Below are positions 33,821 through 44,122 of a stretch of DNA of 64,000 bases, in pieces. The position numbers and the translations under genes are program-made. The DNA comes from Ottowia flava. GTDB taxonomy: Bacteria; Pseudomonadota; Gammaproteobacteria; Burkholderiales; Burkholderiaceae_C. The stretch's first letter is position 1. Each line of letters opens with the position of its first letter. The notes beneath the pieces are model-generated. The model was not told where the DNA came from. It worked only from the letters and a program-made list of their open reading frames with translations, and did not search any database. The DNA is taken from NCBI RefSeq assembly GCF_008017535.1, contig NZ_VRUA01000013.1:1-64000 (forward strand). The letters are read 5' to 3'.

Positions 33821-35278
33821 TCACTGCGGCTGAGGCGCGTCGCCGCCCAGCGCCTTGTAAAGCGCCACGCGGTTGATCTGCTCGGCCAGGCGCAGACCGA
33901 TCAGCTGCTGCTGGGCCTGGTACAGCGTGCGCTGGGCATCGAGCACGCTCAGGTAGTTGTCGGTACCGGCCTTGAAGCGCGCGTTGGACAGATCGAGCGC
34001 CTTCTGGTTGGCGGCGACCAGCGCCGTGGCGGCCGCCAGACGTGCTTCCCAGGTGAGCCGATCGGCCAGCGAGTCGGCCACTTCGCGGAACGCGGTCTGT
34101 ACGGCGCGGTCGTACGCGTTGACGGCCAGGTCGCGGTCGACCTCGGCCACGCGCAGATTGGCCTGGTTGGCGCCCCCGTCAAAGATGGGGAGTGTGAGGG
34201 CCGGGCCGAACGACCAGGTGCCATTGCCCGCGCCGAACAGTGCCGACAGCGCGCGGCTGCCGGTGCCGATGGCCGCGGTCAGGTTGATGCGCGGGAAGAA
34301 GTTGGCGCGCGCCACGCCGATGTTGGCGTTCATGGCGCGCAACTGGTGCTCGGCCGCGTGGATGTCCGGGCGGCGCAGCAGCACGCTGGATGGCAGGCTG
34401 GCGGGCGCTTGCATCACGACGGCGACGTAACGGTCGAGGCTGTCAGAAGGCAGCGGCAGCAAGGCATCGTCCACCGGGCCGCCCGTCAACAGTTCCAGAG
34501 CGTGCCGATCCTTGGCGATCTGGCTGGTGGTGGCCGCAACGTCCAGACGGGCCGCGTCGACTGTCGTCTGGTTCTGGGCCAGCACCAGCCCCGACGTGGC
34601 GCCAAGCTCGTGCATGCGCTGCGTCAGGGTGTAGGCCTTCTCGCGCGCAGCTAGTGTGTCGCGCGCCAGACGCAGGCGCTGCTGGTCGGCGGCCAGGTTG
34701 AGCCAGGCTTGCACGACGTCGCCGATGAGGGTCAGGCGGACGTTCTGCTGAACTTCGGTTTGGGCGAGGTACTGCTGCAGCGCGGCTTCGCTCAGATTGC
34801 GCACGCGCCCCCAGAAATCCAGCTCGAACGCGGTGATGCCCAACTGCACGGTGAACTGATTCAATTCGGTGGACTGGCCCGAACTGCTCAGGTCGGCCGC
34901 CGTGCGGGTGCGCGAGGCCTGCGACGACAGGCCGATGGTGGGCAATTGGTTGGCGCGCGAAATGCCGTAGACGGCGCGCGCACGCTCCACGTTGAGAATG
35001 GCCTGCTGCAAGCTGCGGTTTTGTCCCAGCGCCTGGGTCAGCAACTGACGCAGGCGCTCATCCTGTACCCAGTCGGTGAGCGCGAGCGTCGGGGCCATCG
35101 CGGCCTCGTTCCATTCGACGGGGGTTGTGGGCAAGCCGTTGGCGGGCGTGATTTGCGCGGGCACGCTCAAGGGCGGTGCCTGAACGGTGGGCGCAAGGTT
35201 GCACGCGCTGAGCGCCAGCACGGCGGTGGTCAGGGTGCCAGCGCGCATCCATCGCACCGGGGTCAGAGCGGTGCTCAT
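33821..35278 (-). CDS. RND efflux outer-membrane lipoprotein (NodT/OprM type)
   Basis: Outer-membrane channel of a tripartite pump, 485 aa. A lipoprotein signal ends in LALSACNLAPT (cysteine near residue 26). Two OEP repeats follow, with LLTQALGQNRSLQQAILNVERARA and LRRPDIHAAEHQLRAMNANIGVARANFFPRINL as typical blocks, and PIFDGGANQANLRVAEVD. The start ATG overlaps the pump gene stop by four bases, so the channel is made with its pump. The open frame continues upstream into the pump gene, but the lipoprotein signal sets this start. Confidence 0.94.
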   Translation of the reverse strand: MSTALTPVRWMRAGTLTTAVLALSACNLAPTVQAPPLSVPAQITPANGLPTTPVEWNEAAMAPTLALTDWVQDERLRQLLTQALGQNRSLQQAILNVERARAVYGISRANQLPTIGLSSQASRTRTAADLSSSGQSTELNQFTVQLGITAFELDFWGRVRNLSEAALQQYLAQTEVQQNVRLTLIGDVVQAWLNLAADQQRLRLARDTLAAREKAYTLTQRMHELGATSGLVLAQNQTTVDAARLDVAATTSQIAKDRHALELLTGGPVDDALLPLPSDSLDRYVAVVMQAPASLPSSVLLRRPDIHAAEHQLRAMNANIGVARANFFPRINLTAAIGTGSRALSALFGAGNGTWSFGPALTLPIFDGGANQANLRVAEVDRDLAVNAYDRAVQTAFREVADSLADRLTWEARLAAATALVAANQKALDLSNARFKAGTDNYLSVLDAQRTLYQAQQQLIGLRLAEQINRVALYKALGGDAPQPQ

Positions 35279-38200
35279 GCCGTCACCTCGTGCGTGGGCG
35301 CTGCAGGCGCTTCGTGGCGCGCGTGGTCCTTGAACCAGCTGCGAATCAGCAGGAAGAACACCGGCACGAAGAACAGGCCGAGCACGGTCGAGAACACCGT
35401 CCCGCCCAGCACGGCGGTGCCGATGGAATGGCGCCCGGCCGAGCCAGCACCCGCGGCCAGCGCAAGCGGCAACACGCCGACCCCGAAGGCCAGCGAGGTC
35501 ATGACGATGGGCCGCAGGCGCAGGCGAACCGCTTCGAGCGTGGCCTCGAACAAGGCCTTGCCCTGTTCCTGCAGCTGCGTGGCGAACTCGACGATCAGGA
35601 TGGCGTTCTTGGACGCCAGGCCGACGGTGGTGAGCAGGCCCACCTGGAAGTACACGTCGTTGTCGAGCCCGCGCACGCTGGTGAACAGCACGGCGCCCAG
35701 CACGCCGAGCGGCACACCCAGAATGACAGCGAGTGGCACCGTCCAGCTTTCGTACAGCGCGGCAAGGCAGAGGAACACGAACAGCACCGAGATGGCGTAG
35801 AGCAGCGGCGCCTGCGCACCGGCCTGCCGCTCCTGGTAGGAAGCGCCCGACCATTCGTGGCCAATGCCCGCAGGCAGCGTCTTCATCAGCTCTTCCATGA
35901 TGTTCATGGCTTCGCCGGTGCTGACGCCTTGCACGGATTCGCCCTCGATCTCAAGCGCCGGGGCAGCGTTGTAGCGCCGCAGTTGCGGCGAGCCGTACGT
36001 CCAGCCGCTCTCGGCAAAGGTGTCGAACCGCACCATCTGGCCCTGCGTGTTGCGCACCGCCCATTGGTTGATGTCCTGCGGCAGCATGCGGTAGGACGTG
36101 TCGCCCTGCACGTACACGCGCTTGACGCGGCCGTTGTGCACGAAGTCGTTGATATAGCTGCCACCCATGGCGATCGACAGCGTGCGGTTGACATCGGCCG
36201 TGGTGAGGCCTTGCGCGCCGGCCTTGCGGTCATCCACGGCGACGCGCAGCTGCGCGGTGTCGTCCGAGTTCTGGGCGCGCACGCGGGTCAGGCGCGGGTC
36301 GGCGTTGGCGCGGCGCAGCAAGTCGTCCTTGGCGGCCATCAGCGCGTCGTGGCCCAGGTCGTTCATGTCCTTCAGCTCCAGCAGGAAACCGGCGTTCGAG
36401 CCCAGGCTGCGGATGACGGGCGGCAGCGTGACGATGACGTTGGCATCGCGGATCTTGCGCAGATCCTGCGTGGCCTTCTGGGCCAGCGCACGGGCGCTTT
36501 GCTCGGGCCGCGTGCGCTGAGACCAGTCGGTCAGACGCACGAACGCGCGCGCCGAGGCCTGGTTGCCGCCCAGGCCGGTGACGATGTTGATGTTCACCGC
36601 CTCGGGCATTTGGCGGAAATAAGCCGTCACTTCCTGCGCCACCGCGTTGGTGCGCTCGGCGGTTGCGCCGGCGGGCGGGTTGATGATGACCGTGAGCGCA
36701 CCCTGGTCTTCTTCGGGCACGAAGCTGGTGGGCAGCTTGTGCAGCAGGAAGGCGATGCCCACGCCGATCAACACGTAGATCAGCATCACCTGCCATGCGC
36801 GGCGCATGGCGCGGCTGGCGAGGCTGACCGTGCCGTTCGTGGCGCGGTCGAAGCCGATGTTGAATTTCTGGAAGAAGCGGTCGTTCAGCCCCAGCAGGCC
36901 GCGCCGCACCTCGCCATCGTGGCGCGGCGGCTTCAGCAGCGTAGCGCACAGCGCTGGCGTCAGCGTCAGCGCCACGAAGACCGACAGCACCATGGCGGTG
37001 ACGATGGTGATCGAGAACTGGCGGTAGATGATGCCCGTGGAGCCGCCAAAGAACGCCATCGGGATGAACACGGCCGACAGCGTCATCGTGATGCCCACCA
37101 GCGCCGGCGTGATCTCCGTCATCGACTTGCGCGTGGCTTCCTTCGGTGGCAGGTGTTCGGTGTGCATCACACGCTCGACGTTCTCGACCACCACGATGGC
37201 ATCGTCCACCAGCAGGCCGATGGCCAGCACCAGACCAAACATGGTCAGCGTGTTGATCGAGTACCCAAACGCCGCCAACACGCCGAAGGTGCCCAGCAGC
37301 ACCACCGGCACGGCGATGGCGGGGATCAAGGTGGCGCGCAGGTTCTGCAGGAACAGGAACATCACCAGCACGACCAGCAACAGGGCTTCGAACAGCGCCT
37401 TCACCACCTCTTCAATGGAGGTTTTCACGAAGGGTGTTGAATCCACGACCACGGCGGGCTTCAGACCGTAGGGGAACATCGGCTGCATCTCCGCCAGCTT
37501 GGCGTTGATCAGCTCGGCCACCTTCATGGCGTTGGCGCCGTCCGCCAGGACGATGCCCATGCCCGCGCCGGGGCGACCATCCAGCCGTGAAAGCACCGTG
37601 AGGTTCTCTGGCCCGAGTTCGACCCGGCCCACGTCCTTGATCGTCACCGCTGAGCCGTCGGCAGCGATCTTCAGGAAAACGTTCTCAAATTGTTCGGCGG
37701 TCTGCAGCTTGGTGCGCGCAGTGATCGCCGCATTGATCTGCTGGCCTTTCACGCTGGGCAGGGCGCCCAGCTGACCGGCCGATACCTGCGCGTTCTGTGC
37801 CTGAATCGCGGTGGCCACGTCGCCCGGCATCAGGGCGAATTTTTCGAGCTTGGCAGGGTCCAGCCACACCCGCATGGCGTAGCCGGTGCCGAACACCTGT
37901 ACGTCGCCCACGCCGTCGATGCGGCCGATCACGTCCACCAGGTTGCTGCGCAGGAAGTCGCCCACGTCCACGTGGCTGACCGAGGGGTCGGCCGAAGTGA
38001 ACGACACCACCATCAGGAAGTCCTGGCCGCCCTTGAAGACGAACACCCCGCGGCTGGTCACCTCGTTGGGCAGGCGGCTCATGGCCTGTTGCAGCTTGTT
38101 CTGCACCTGCACCTGCGCCACGTCGATGTTGGTGCCGGGGGCGAACGTCAACGTGGTGCGCGACTGGCCGGATTCGTTGCTGGTCGCGTTGATGTAGAGC

Positions 38201-38424
38201 AGGTTGTCGATGCCCTTGAGCTGCTGCTCGATGACCTGGGTGACCGAGTTGTCCACCGTCGCGGCCGAGGCGCCCACGTAGTCGGCGCCTATGGTCACGC
38301 GCGGCGGCGCAATGTTGGGAAACTGCTCGACCGGCAGCGTGAACACCGCCAGCCCGCCCGCCAGCATGATGACGATGGCGATCACCCACGCGAAGATGGG
38401 CCGATTGATGAAGAAATGCGCCAT
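35275..38424 (-). CDS. RND multidrug efflux pump, inner-membrane subunit (HAE1/AcrB type)
   Basis: Proton-driven inner-membrane transporter of 1049 aa. It begins MAHFFINRPIFAWVIAIVIMLAGG, as AcrB/MexB do, and has the duplicated six-helix bundles with large periplasmic loops. The proton-relay region VLAIGLLVDDAIVVVENVER contains the two key aspartates. IYRQFSITIVTAMVLSVFVALTLTPALCA is another family block. The ATG at 38424 was chosen by homology; 71 upstream codons are arginine-rich and lie in the adaptor gene. It forms a complete system with the adaptor and channel genes. Typical substrates are drugs and solvents; the actual range is unknown. Confidence 0.96.
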   Translation of the reverse strand: MAHFFINRPIFAWVIAIVIMLAGGLAVFTLPVEQFPNIAPPRVTIGADYVGASAATVDNSVTQVIEQQLKGIDNLLYINATSNESGQSRTTLTFAPGTNIDVAQVQVQNKLQQAMSRLPNEVTSRGVFVFKGGQDFLMVVSFTSADPSVSHVDVGDFLRSNLVDVIGRIDGVGDVQVFGTGYAMRVWLDPAKLEKFALMPGDVATAIQAQNAQVSAGQLGALPSVKGQQINAAITARTKLQTAEQFENVFLKIAADGSAVTIKDVGRVELGPENLTVLSRLDGRPGAGMGIVLADGANAMKVAELINAKLAEMQPMFPYGLKPAVVVDSTPFVKTSIEEVVKALFEALLLVVLVMFLFLQNLRATLIPAIAVPVVLLGTFGVLAAFGYSINTLTMFGLVLAIGLLVDDAIVVVENVERVMHTEHLPPKEATRKSMTEITPALVGITMTLSAVFIPMAFFGGSTGIIYRQFSITIVTAMVLSVFVALTLTPALCATLLKPPRHDGEVRRGLLGLNDRFFQKFNIGFDRATNGTVSLASRAMRRAWQVMLIYVLIGVGIAFLLHKLPTSFVPEEDQGALTVIINPPAGATAERTNAVAQEVTAYFRQMPEAVNINIVTGLGGNQASARAFVRLTDWSQRTRPEQSARALAQKATQDLRKIRDANVIVTLPPVIRSLGSNAGFLLELKDMNDLGHDALMAAKDDLLRRANADPRLTRVRAQNSDDTAQLRVAVDDRKAGAQGLTTADVNRTLSIAMGGSYINDFVHNGRVKRVYVQGDTSYRMLPQDINQWAVRNTQGQMVRFDTFAESGWTYGSPQLRRYNAAPALEIEGESVQGVSTGEAMNIMEELMKTLPAGIGHEWSGASYQERQAGAQAPLLYAISVLFVFLCLAALYESWTVPLAVILGVPLGVLGAVLFTSVRGLDNDVYFQVGLLTTVGLASKNAILIVEFATQLQEQGKALFEATLEAVRLRLRPIVMTSLAFGVGVLPLALAAGAGSAGRHSIGTAVLGGTVFSTVLGLFFVPVFFLLIRSWFKDHARHEAPAAPTHEVTA

Positions 38425-38443
38425 GGAACGGGCCTCGCTGCGC

Positions 38444-39787
38444 TCAGCGCTGACCGGGGGCCACGGGCGCGTTCTGCGCCACCACGGCAGCGGACGCCGC
38501 GGCCGCAGGGCCTTGCGCCGCACCAGGTGCAGCGCTGGCGCCTGCGCGCGGGCCCGAGGCCGCCGTCGCCGGGCCGGTACCGGCCGACCCCGCCACCGGT
38601 TTGACCTGAATGCCGGGCCGCACACGCTGGAAGCCATCGACCACGATGCGATCGCCCGACTTCAGTCCGTCTTCCACCATCCACTGACTGCCAATCGCCT
38701 GCGCCAGCGTGACCGGCCGGCGTTCGACCTTGTCGTCGGCACCCACGACCCACACGTTGGCGCGCCCGGAAGGATCGCGCACCACGGATTTCTGGGGAAT
38801 CAGCAGTGCCTGGGGCTGCACCCCGACCGGCAACTGCGCCCGCACGTACATTCCGGGCATCAGCACGCCGCCCGGGTTGGGCACGGCTGCACGCAGGGTC
38901 ACGCCGCCGGTGCCCGGGTTGACGATCAGGCCGGAAAACGCCAGCTTGCCTTGGTGCGGGTAGGGCGTGCCGTCTTCCAGCACCAGCTTGACCGGCAACA
39001 CCTGGTCGGCCACGCCCTGGTAGCGTCCGGCATCGATGTCTCGGCGCAGGCCCAGCAGTTCAGCCGTCGACTGGGTGAAGTCGACGTACATCGGGTCCAA
39101 CTGGACGATGGTGGTCAGCGGGGCAGCCTGGTTGGCCGTGACCAGAGCGCCGGCCGTGACACTGGAGAGGTTGACCCGCCCGGCGATCGGCGCCTTGACC
39201 TGCGTGTAATCGAGGTTGATCTGCGCCGCTTCGACGGCCGCCTGCGCGCCGGCCACATCGGCCTGCGATTGCGCGGCCTGCGCCTGGCTTTCCTGGGCGA
39301 CCTGGCGGCTCACGGCGTCGATCTTCACCAGTTCGGCATTGCGCTCGGCATTGACGCGCGCAGTGCGCGCCGCCGCTTGCGTCTTGCTCAGCGTGGCCTT
39401 CGCCGATGCCAGCGCGGCACGGTAGCTGCTCGGGTCGATCTGGTAGAGCACCTGGCCCGCCTTGACCTGACTGCCTTCGGTGAACAGGCGCTTTTGCACG
39501 ATGCCGTTGACCTGCGGCCGCACTTCCGCGTTCATGAAGGCCGCGGTGCGACCCGGCAATTCGGAGTTGATGGCCTGGCTGCGCGGCGCCAGCGTCAATA
39601 CCCCCACCTCGGGCGGGGGCGGGGGCGCCGCCGCGGTCTGTTTGCGGTCGCCGCAACCGGCCATGCCCAGCCCAAGACCCAGCACCAAGGGCCCCAGCGC
39701 CCACAGCGCACTACGCGATGGCAGGGCCGGGGAGACAAGCGAACGCGCAGGACGATGAAGGTCCACGGAAGGGGCGTAAGGCGGCAT
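38444..39787 (-). CDS. RND efflux periplasmic adaptor (membrane fusion protein)
   Basis: Periplasmic adaptor linking pump and channel, 447 aa. A lipoprotein-type signal ends at GMAGCGDR. Then come a beta-barrel/lipoyl half (VRPQVNGIVQKRLFTEGSQVKAGQVLYQIDP), a coiled-coil hairpin of about 90 residues rich in alanine and glutamine, the second lipoyl half (APIAGRVNLSSVTAGALV), and an alanine/proline-rich tail of about 60 residues. It is first in the operon, 19 bp before the pump gene. No TetR- or LysR-type regulator lies next to it, which is unusual for this operon type. Confidence 0.94.
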   Translation of the reverse strand: MPPYAPSVDLHRPARSLVSPALPSRSALWALGPLVLGLGLGMAGCGDRKQTAAAPPPPPEVGVLTLAPRSQAINSELPGRTAAFMNAEVRPQVNGIVQKRLFTEGSQVKAGQVLYQIDPSSYRAALASAKATLSKTQAAARTARVNAERNAELVKIDAVSRQVAQESQAQAAQSQADVAGAQAAVEAAQINLDYTQVKAPIAGRVNLSSVTAGALVTANQAAPLTTIVQLDPMYVDFTQSTAELLGLRRDIDAGRYQGVADQVLPVKLVLEDGTPYPHQGKLAFSGLIVNPGTGGVTLRAAVPNPGGVLMPGMYVRAQLPVGVQPQALLIPQKSVVRDPSGRANVWVVGADDKVERRPVTLAQAIGSQWMVEDGLKSGDRIVVDGFQRVRPGIQVKPVAGSAGTGPATAASGPRAGASAAPGAAQGPAAAASAAVVAQNAPVAPGQR

Positions 39788-40210
39788 GGCGTGGCGGACG
39801 TACAGATGTAACGGATATTGTCGGGCAGAAGCGCCGTCCGAAGCGGCCACGCGTGGCGCTCGCCGTCAAGGAATCGAGGGTCTGCGCGGGCGCGCGACAC
39901 GGTCGAACACAGCCGGCAGTGCCGACCAAGTACGAGGTTTCTGTCTGGGTGACAAGGGTAACGGCAACCGGGGCCGATCCGGCTGGGCGCCAGGATGTTT
40001 ACCTCAGGTTTACGTTGCCGCTCGACCTGTCCTGCGGCCAGCGCCGAAGGTGTGACGGGCTCCAGGGTTCTCGGACCGGATCCGCCACCGTTGTCGTTGG
40101 CCAGGGCAGCTGGTTGCAATGTCGTTCAGGCGGTGGCGGTTGCTGGCTACGTTATTGATAGCTGCTCGCGCAGGCCTGTATTGCCTTAGAAGTTGATTTT
40201 TATTGAAATT
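39788..40210. other. Intergenic region upstream of the efflux operon
   Basis: 423 bp between the divergent starts/ends of the adaptor gene and the Anbu gene. No regulator gene and no credible small gene. It carries the repeat copy R12 at 40146-40200. The efflux promoter must be here, but no clear -35/-10 pair was found. Confidence 0.5.
40146..40200 (-). repeat. Dispersed ~54-bp repeat, copy R12
   Basis: Reads on the minus strand as AAATCAACTTCTAAGGC, CCTGCGCGAGCAGCTATCAA and ending in GTAGC. Directly after the end of the Anbu gene. Confidence 0.85.
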
Positions 40211-41038
40211 TCAGATCAGTCGTTCGAGCGGCGAACCGATCTTGCGCAGCGCGGGGTGGCGTTTGGATTCGACGCGCAGCGGGATGGTCGTCTGGCCGCC
40301 GTTCCACTGCGGGTCTTCGATGCTGTCGAACACCTGGCGCAGGCGTTCGCCCCAGCTGCTGTGAAGCATTTCGAAGTACGGGTTGTCCCGGTCGATGCAG
40401 ATCACGCGGTCGGTTTCGAGCTTGTCCGCCTCGTACACCACCAGGTCCAGCGGCAGGCCGACCGAGAGGTTGGACTTGAGCGTCGAATCCATCGACACCA
40501 GCGCGCACTTGGCGGCCTCGTCCAGCGGCGTGGCCGCGCTGATCACGCGGTCGAGCACGGGCTTGCCGTATTTGGACTCGCCGATCTGGAAATACGGCGT
40601 CTCGTTGGTCGCCTCGATGAAGTTGCCGGCCGAATACACGAGGAACAGGCGCATGCCTTCTCCCGCAATCTGGCCACCGAAGATCAGCGACACGTTGAAG
40701 TCGAGCCCCGCCATGCGCAGCGCGTTGCCGTCGCGCTCTTCCACGCGGCGCACGGCGCTGCCCAGCACGCGCACGGCGTCGAACATGCTGCGCGCATTCC
40801 AGATGGTGACCGGGTCGCCCGTTTCCGGGTCCTTGATCGACTCGTTCTGCAAGATCTCGCGCACCGACTGCGTGATCGACAGGTTGCCGGCCGAGAGCAT
40901 GACCATGAAGCGGTCGCCCGGACGCTCGTACACCAGCATCTTGCGGAAGGTGCTGATCGAGTCGACCCCCGCGTTGGTGCGCGAATCGGACAGGAACACC
41001 ATGCCTGCGTTGATCTTGATGGCGCAGCAATAGGTCAT
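40211..41038 (-). CDS. Proteasome-type protease (Anbu family)
   Basis: Ntn-hydrolase fold protein of 275 aa related to the proteasome beta subunit and HslV. After removal of Met, Thr2 (MTYCC) would be the catalytic N-terminal threonine; the SDSRTNAGVD segment and the lysine in FRKM supply the partner aspartate and lysine. Anbu (ancestral beta subunit) proteins assemble into rings or lock-washer helices, and their genes usually travel with alpha-E, ATP-grasp and transglutaminase genes. None of these is next to it here; it lies 40 bp after mutS on the same strand. Substrate unknown. Confidence 0.88.
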   Translation of the reverse strand: MTYCCAIKINAGMVFLSDSRTNAGVDSISTFRKMLVYERPGDRFMVMLSAGNLSITQSVREILQNESIKDPETGDPVTIWNARSMFDAVRVLGSAVRRVEERDGNALRMAGLDFNVSLIFGGQIAGEGMRLFLVYSAGNFIEATNETPYFQIGESKYGKPVLDRVISAATPLDEAAKCALVSMDSTLKSNLSVGLPLDLVVYEADKLETDRVICIDRDNPYFEMLHSSWGERLRQVFDSIEDPQWNGGQTTIPLRVESKRHPALRKIGSPLERLI

Positions 41039-41078
41039 GGGAAAACTTCGAGGGGAAAGGCGGAAGAAGTGGGGTGCG

Positions 41079-43748
41079 TCAGCCGGCGTCGGCCAACTTC
41101 TTCAGGCGGTACAGCGCTTCGAGCGCGTCGCGGGGACTCAGCGCATCGGGGTCGATGCCGGCCAGCGCCCATTCTACGGCGCTGGGTTCGGCCGCGGCGG
41201 CCTCGGCCGGTGGGGGCGTGAACAAATCGACCTGGCGCTGGGCCTCCTGCGCGCCCGCTTCCAGCCGCGCCAGCGCGTGGCGCGCGTGGTTGACCACGGC
41301 CGTGGGCACGCCGGCCAGACGTGCCACCTGGATGCCGTAGCTGCGGCTGGCCGGGCCGGGTTGCAGCTCGTGCAAAAAGACGATGTCCTGGCCGCCGCGC
41401 TCGCTGGTGTCGGCAGCGCTGACGTGCATGTTGAAGGCGCCGTGGTGGGTCTTGGGAAACTCGGTCAGCTCGAAATAGTGCGTGGCAAACAGCGTGAAAG
41501 CCTGCGTGCGGTCGTGCAGGTGCGCGGCGATGCCGCTGGCCAGCGCCAGGCCGTCGAAGGTGCTGGTGCCGCGGCCGATCTCGTCCATCAGCACCAATGA
41601 CTGAGCGGTCGCACCGTGCAGGATCTGCGCCGCCTCGGTCATCTCCAGCATGAAGGTGGACTGCGCGTTGGCCAGGTCGTCGGCAGCGCCGATGCGGGTG
41701 TGGATGGCGTCGATGGGTCCCAGCCTGCAGCGCGCCGCCGGCACGTAGCTGCCGATGCTGGCCAGCAGCACGATCAGCGCCACCTGCCGCATGTAGGTGC
41801 TTTTGCCGCCCATGTTCGGGCCGGTGATGATCTGCAGCCGCGCCTTGGGGCCCAGCGCCGTGTCGTTGGCGATAAAGGGCGCGCCCGTGGTTTCCTGCAG
41901 GCGCGCTTCGACCACCGGGTGGCGGCCGCCGCGGATGTCGATGCAGGGCTCGCGCACGAAGTCGGGCGCCTGCCAGTTCAGTGTGAGGGAGCGTTCGGCC
42001 AGCGCGGCCAAGGCATCCAGCGTGGCCAGCGCGCGGGCGAAGCGCGTCAGCGCCGGCACGTGCGGTTGCAGCTGGACCAGCAACTGCTCGTACAGCCATT
42101 TCTCCCGTGCCAGCGCACGTTCCTGCGCCGACAGGGCTTTGTCCTCGAAGGCTTTGAGTTCAGGTGTGATGAAGCGCTCGGCGTTCTTCAGCGTCTGGCG
42201 GCGGCGGTAGTCGTCAGGCACCTTGGCGGCTTGACCCTGCGTGACCTCGATGTAGAAGCCGTGCACCTTGTTGAACTGCACCCGCAAGTTGGCGATGCCG
42301 GTGCGCTCGCGCTCGCGCGCCTCCAACGCGACCAGAAAGGCGTCGCAGTTGTCGGCGATACCGCGCAGCTCGTCCAGCTCGGCGTCCAGGCCGGGCGCAA
42401 TCACGCCGCCGTCGCGCACCAGCGCGGCGGGTTCATCCAGCAGTGCGGCCTGCAGCAGCGCGGCGGCTTCGGTGGGCGGCGCCAGTGCCTCGGAAATCTG
42501 AGCCAAATAGGGCTCTAGCGATTGCTGTATTAGCGCGGGCAGCTCCTGTTTTTGTAGTGTCTGGCGCAGTGCGACCAGCTCGCGCGGGCGCACCTGGCCC
42601 AGCGCCAGACGGGCGCTGATGCGCTCCACATCGCTCGTGCCCTTGAGCAGCGTGCGCACGCGCTCAGCCAAGCCGTGCTCGCGCAGCGCCCCGATCGCGC
42701 CCAGGCGTTGCTGCGCCACGGTGCGGTCGCGCGGGGGCGACAGCAGCCAGCTTTTCAGCAGGCGGCTGCCCATGCCGGTGCGGCAGGTGTCGAGCAGCGA
42801 AAACACGGTCGGCGCGTCTTCACCGCGCAGGGTTTGCGTCAGCTCCAGGTTGCGGCGCGTGGTGGCGGGCAGGTCGATCAACTCGCCTGCGCGTTCGACC
42901 AGCAGGCCTTGCAGGTGCGGCAGCGCGCGGCCCTGTGTGTGTTCGGCGTAGGCCAGCAGCGCGGCGGCGGCGGCGTGCGCTTGGGGCAGTTCTTCGGCGT
43001 GCCAGGCGGCCAGGCTCGCGGTCTGCAGCTGGTCCAGCAGCTTGCGCCGGCCCAGCGCCGCGTCAAACTGCCATTCCGGCCGGTGCGTCACGCTGGGCGC
43101 GCGGCCTGCGCTGCGCACGGCCTGCGCACTGCGCAGCAGCGTGTCGGGCGCGTCGGCGGGCAGCAGGATTTCGCTGGCGCCGATGCGGTCCAACCAGCCG
43201 GGCAATTCGTCGGCCGTGCATTCGGTCAGGTGCACCTGACCTTGCGTCACCGCCAGCCAGGCCAGGCCGCAGCGCTGGCGCGTGCCCGGGAACACAGCCA
43301 GCAGCAGCGATTCGCTCTTGTCGGACAGCAGCTCTGCGTCGGTCAAGGTGCCGGGCGTGACCACGCGCACCACCTTCCGCTCCACCGGCCCTTTGCTGGT
43401 GGCGACGTCGCCGACCTGTTCGCAGATCGCGACCGATTCGCCCAGCTTGATCAGCCGTGCCAGGTAACCGTCCACCGAATGAAAAGGCACGCCCGCCATC
43501 GGGATCGGCTGGCCCGCCGACTGCCCGCGCGTGGTCAGCGTGATGTCCAGCAGCGCCGCCGCGCGCTCGGCGTCGGCGTAGAACATCTCGTAGAAATCCC
43601 CCATGCGGTAGAACAGCAGGGTGTCGGGGAAGTCTGCCTTGAGCCCGTGGTATTGGGCCATCATCGGGGTGTGACCAGCCTCGGCGGCGGCTTTGGCAGC
43701 GGAATCGGTCGGGGCGCGGCGTTCGGCCGCTGGAGATGGGCTGGGCAT
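41079..43748 (-). CDS. mutS: DNA mismatch repair protein MutS
   Basis: Mismatch-recognition ATPase, 889 aa. The mismatch-binding Phe-X-Glu motif is in [15 protein letters not shown] (about residues 43-57), Walker A is [13 protein letters not shown] near 640, and the [15 protein letters not shown] block follows. The ATG at 43748 begins just before a polar leader and the [28 protein letters not shown] domain; upstream codons are unlike MutS. Residues about 397-415, in the lever/clamp part, are encoded by a dispersed repeat copy (42505-42558), inserted without frameshift. Both active sites remain intact. Confidence 0.96.
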   Translation of the reverse strand: MPSPSPAAERRAPTDSAAKAAAEAGHTPMMAQYHGLKADFPDTLLFYRMGDFYEMFYADAERAAALLDITLTTRGQSAGQPIPMAGVPFHSVDGYLARLIKLGESVAICEQVGDVATSKGPVERKVVRVVTPGTLTDAELLSDKSESLLLAVFPGTRQRCGLAWLAVTQGQVHLTECTADELPGWLDRIGASEILLPADAPDTLLRSAQAVRSAGRAPSVTHRPEWQFDAALGRRKLLDQLQTASLAAWHAEELPQAHAAAAALLAYAEHTQGRALPHLQGLLVERAGELIDLPATTRRNLELTQTLRGEDAPTVFSLLDTCRTGMGSRLLKSWLLSPPRDRTVAQQRLGAIGALREHGLAERVRTLLKGTSDVERISARLALGQVRPRELVALRQTLQKQELPALIQQSLEPYLAQISEALAPPTEAAALLQAALLDEPAALVRDGGVIAPGLDAELDELRGIADNCDAFLVALEARERERTGIANLRVQFNKVHGFYIEVTQGQAAKVPDDYRRRQTLKNAERFITPELKAFEDKALSAQERALAREKWLYEQLLVQLQPHVPALTRFARALATLDALAALAERSLTLNWQAPDFVREPCIDIRGGRHPVVEARLQETTGAPFIANDTALGPKARLQIITGPNMGGKSTYMRQVALIVLLASIGSYVPAARCRLGPIDAIHTRIGAADDLANAQSTFMLEMTEAAQILHGATAQSLVLMDEIGRGTSTFDGLALASGIAAHLHDRTQAFTLFATHYFELTEFPKTHHGAFNMHVSAADTSERGGQDIVFLHELQPGPASRSYGIQVARLAGVPTAVVNHARHALARLEAGAQEAQRQVDLFTPPPAEAAAAEPSAVEWALAGIDPDALSPRDALEALYRLKKLADAG
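42505..42558 (+). repeat. Dispersed repeat, copy R13, inside mutS
   Basis: AAATAGGGCTCTAGCG, then GCGCGGGCAGCTCCTG and TTTTGTAG follow the family order. It is read antisense to the repeat by mutS and codes for a glutamine/leucine-rich stretch with no stop. Confidence 0.75.
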
Positions 43749-43807
43749 GGTCGGCGCTGGAGGCTGAGCGGCTTGAATGCCTGGATTCACAGCGCAGAAA
43801 GCTTGGT

Positions 43808-44050
43808 TCAGCGCTTCTTCGATAGCACGTCCGGCGCAGCGGCTTCCAGTTGGTCCGCCACTTGTTGCAGAGATTGTCCCAGCGCGCGCAGCTGTTGGGG
43901 TGAGAAGCCAAAAATCGGGCTCTGTGCGGGCGCACCCGCGATGTCGCCAGCGGCGGTGAGGTACTCGATCCGAAGCAGGCCAATCTGGTGGGAGGGTGCT
44001 TGGCTGATGCCCCAGCGCACGACCGGGAGCACAGGGTTCTGGTTTTCCAT
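43808..44050 (-). CDS. Small hypothetical protein upstream of mutS
   Basis: An 80-aa open frame that looks natural in composition, with a predicted amphipathic helix at the end ([23 protein letters not shown]). I do not recognise a family. No strong ribosome binding site is visible before the ATG. It lies 59 bp before mutS on the same strand and would fill an otherwise empty gap. Could be a real small gene or a chance frame. Confidence 0.5.
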   Translation of the reverse strand: MENQNPVLPVVRWGISQAPSHQIGLLRIEYLTAAGDIAGAPAQSPIFGFSPQQLRALGQSLQQVADQLEAAAPDVLSKKR

Positions 44051-44122
44051 GAACAGGTGTCTTGGTTACGACGAAGTCAATCGAGCATTGTAAAAGCGCT
44101 TGAAATCGCAGCGACATGCGAA

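Noticed and set aside
38425-38637. 71-codon N-terminal extension of the RND pump
   Set aside because: Lies within the adaptor gene in another frame and is arginine/proline-rich; RND pumps begin at MAHFFINRP.
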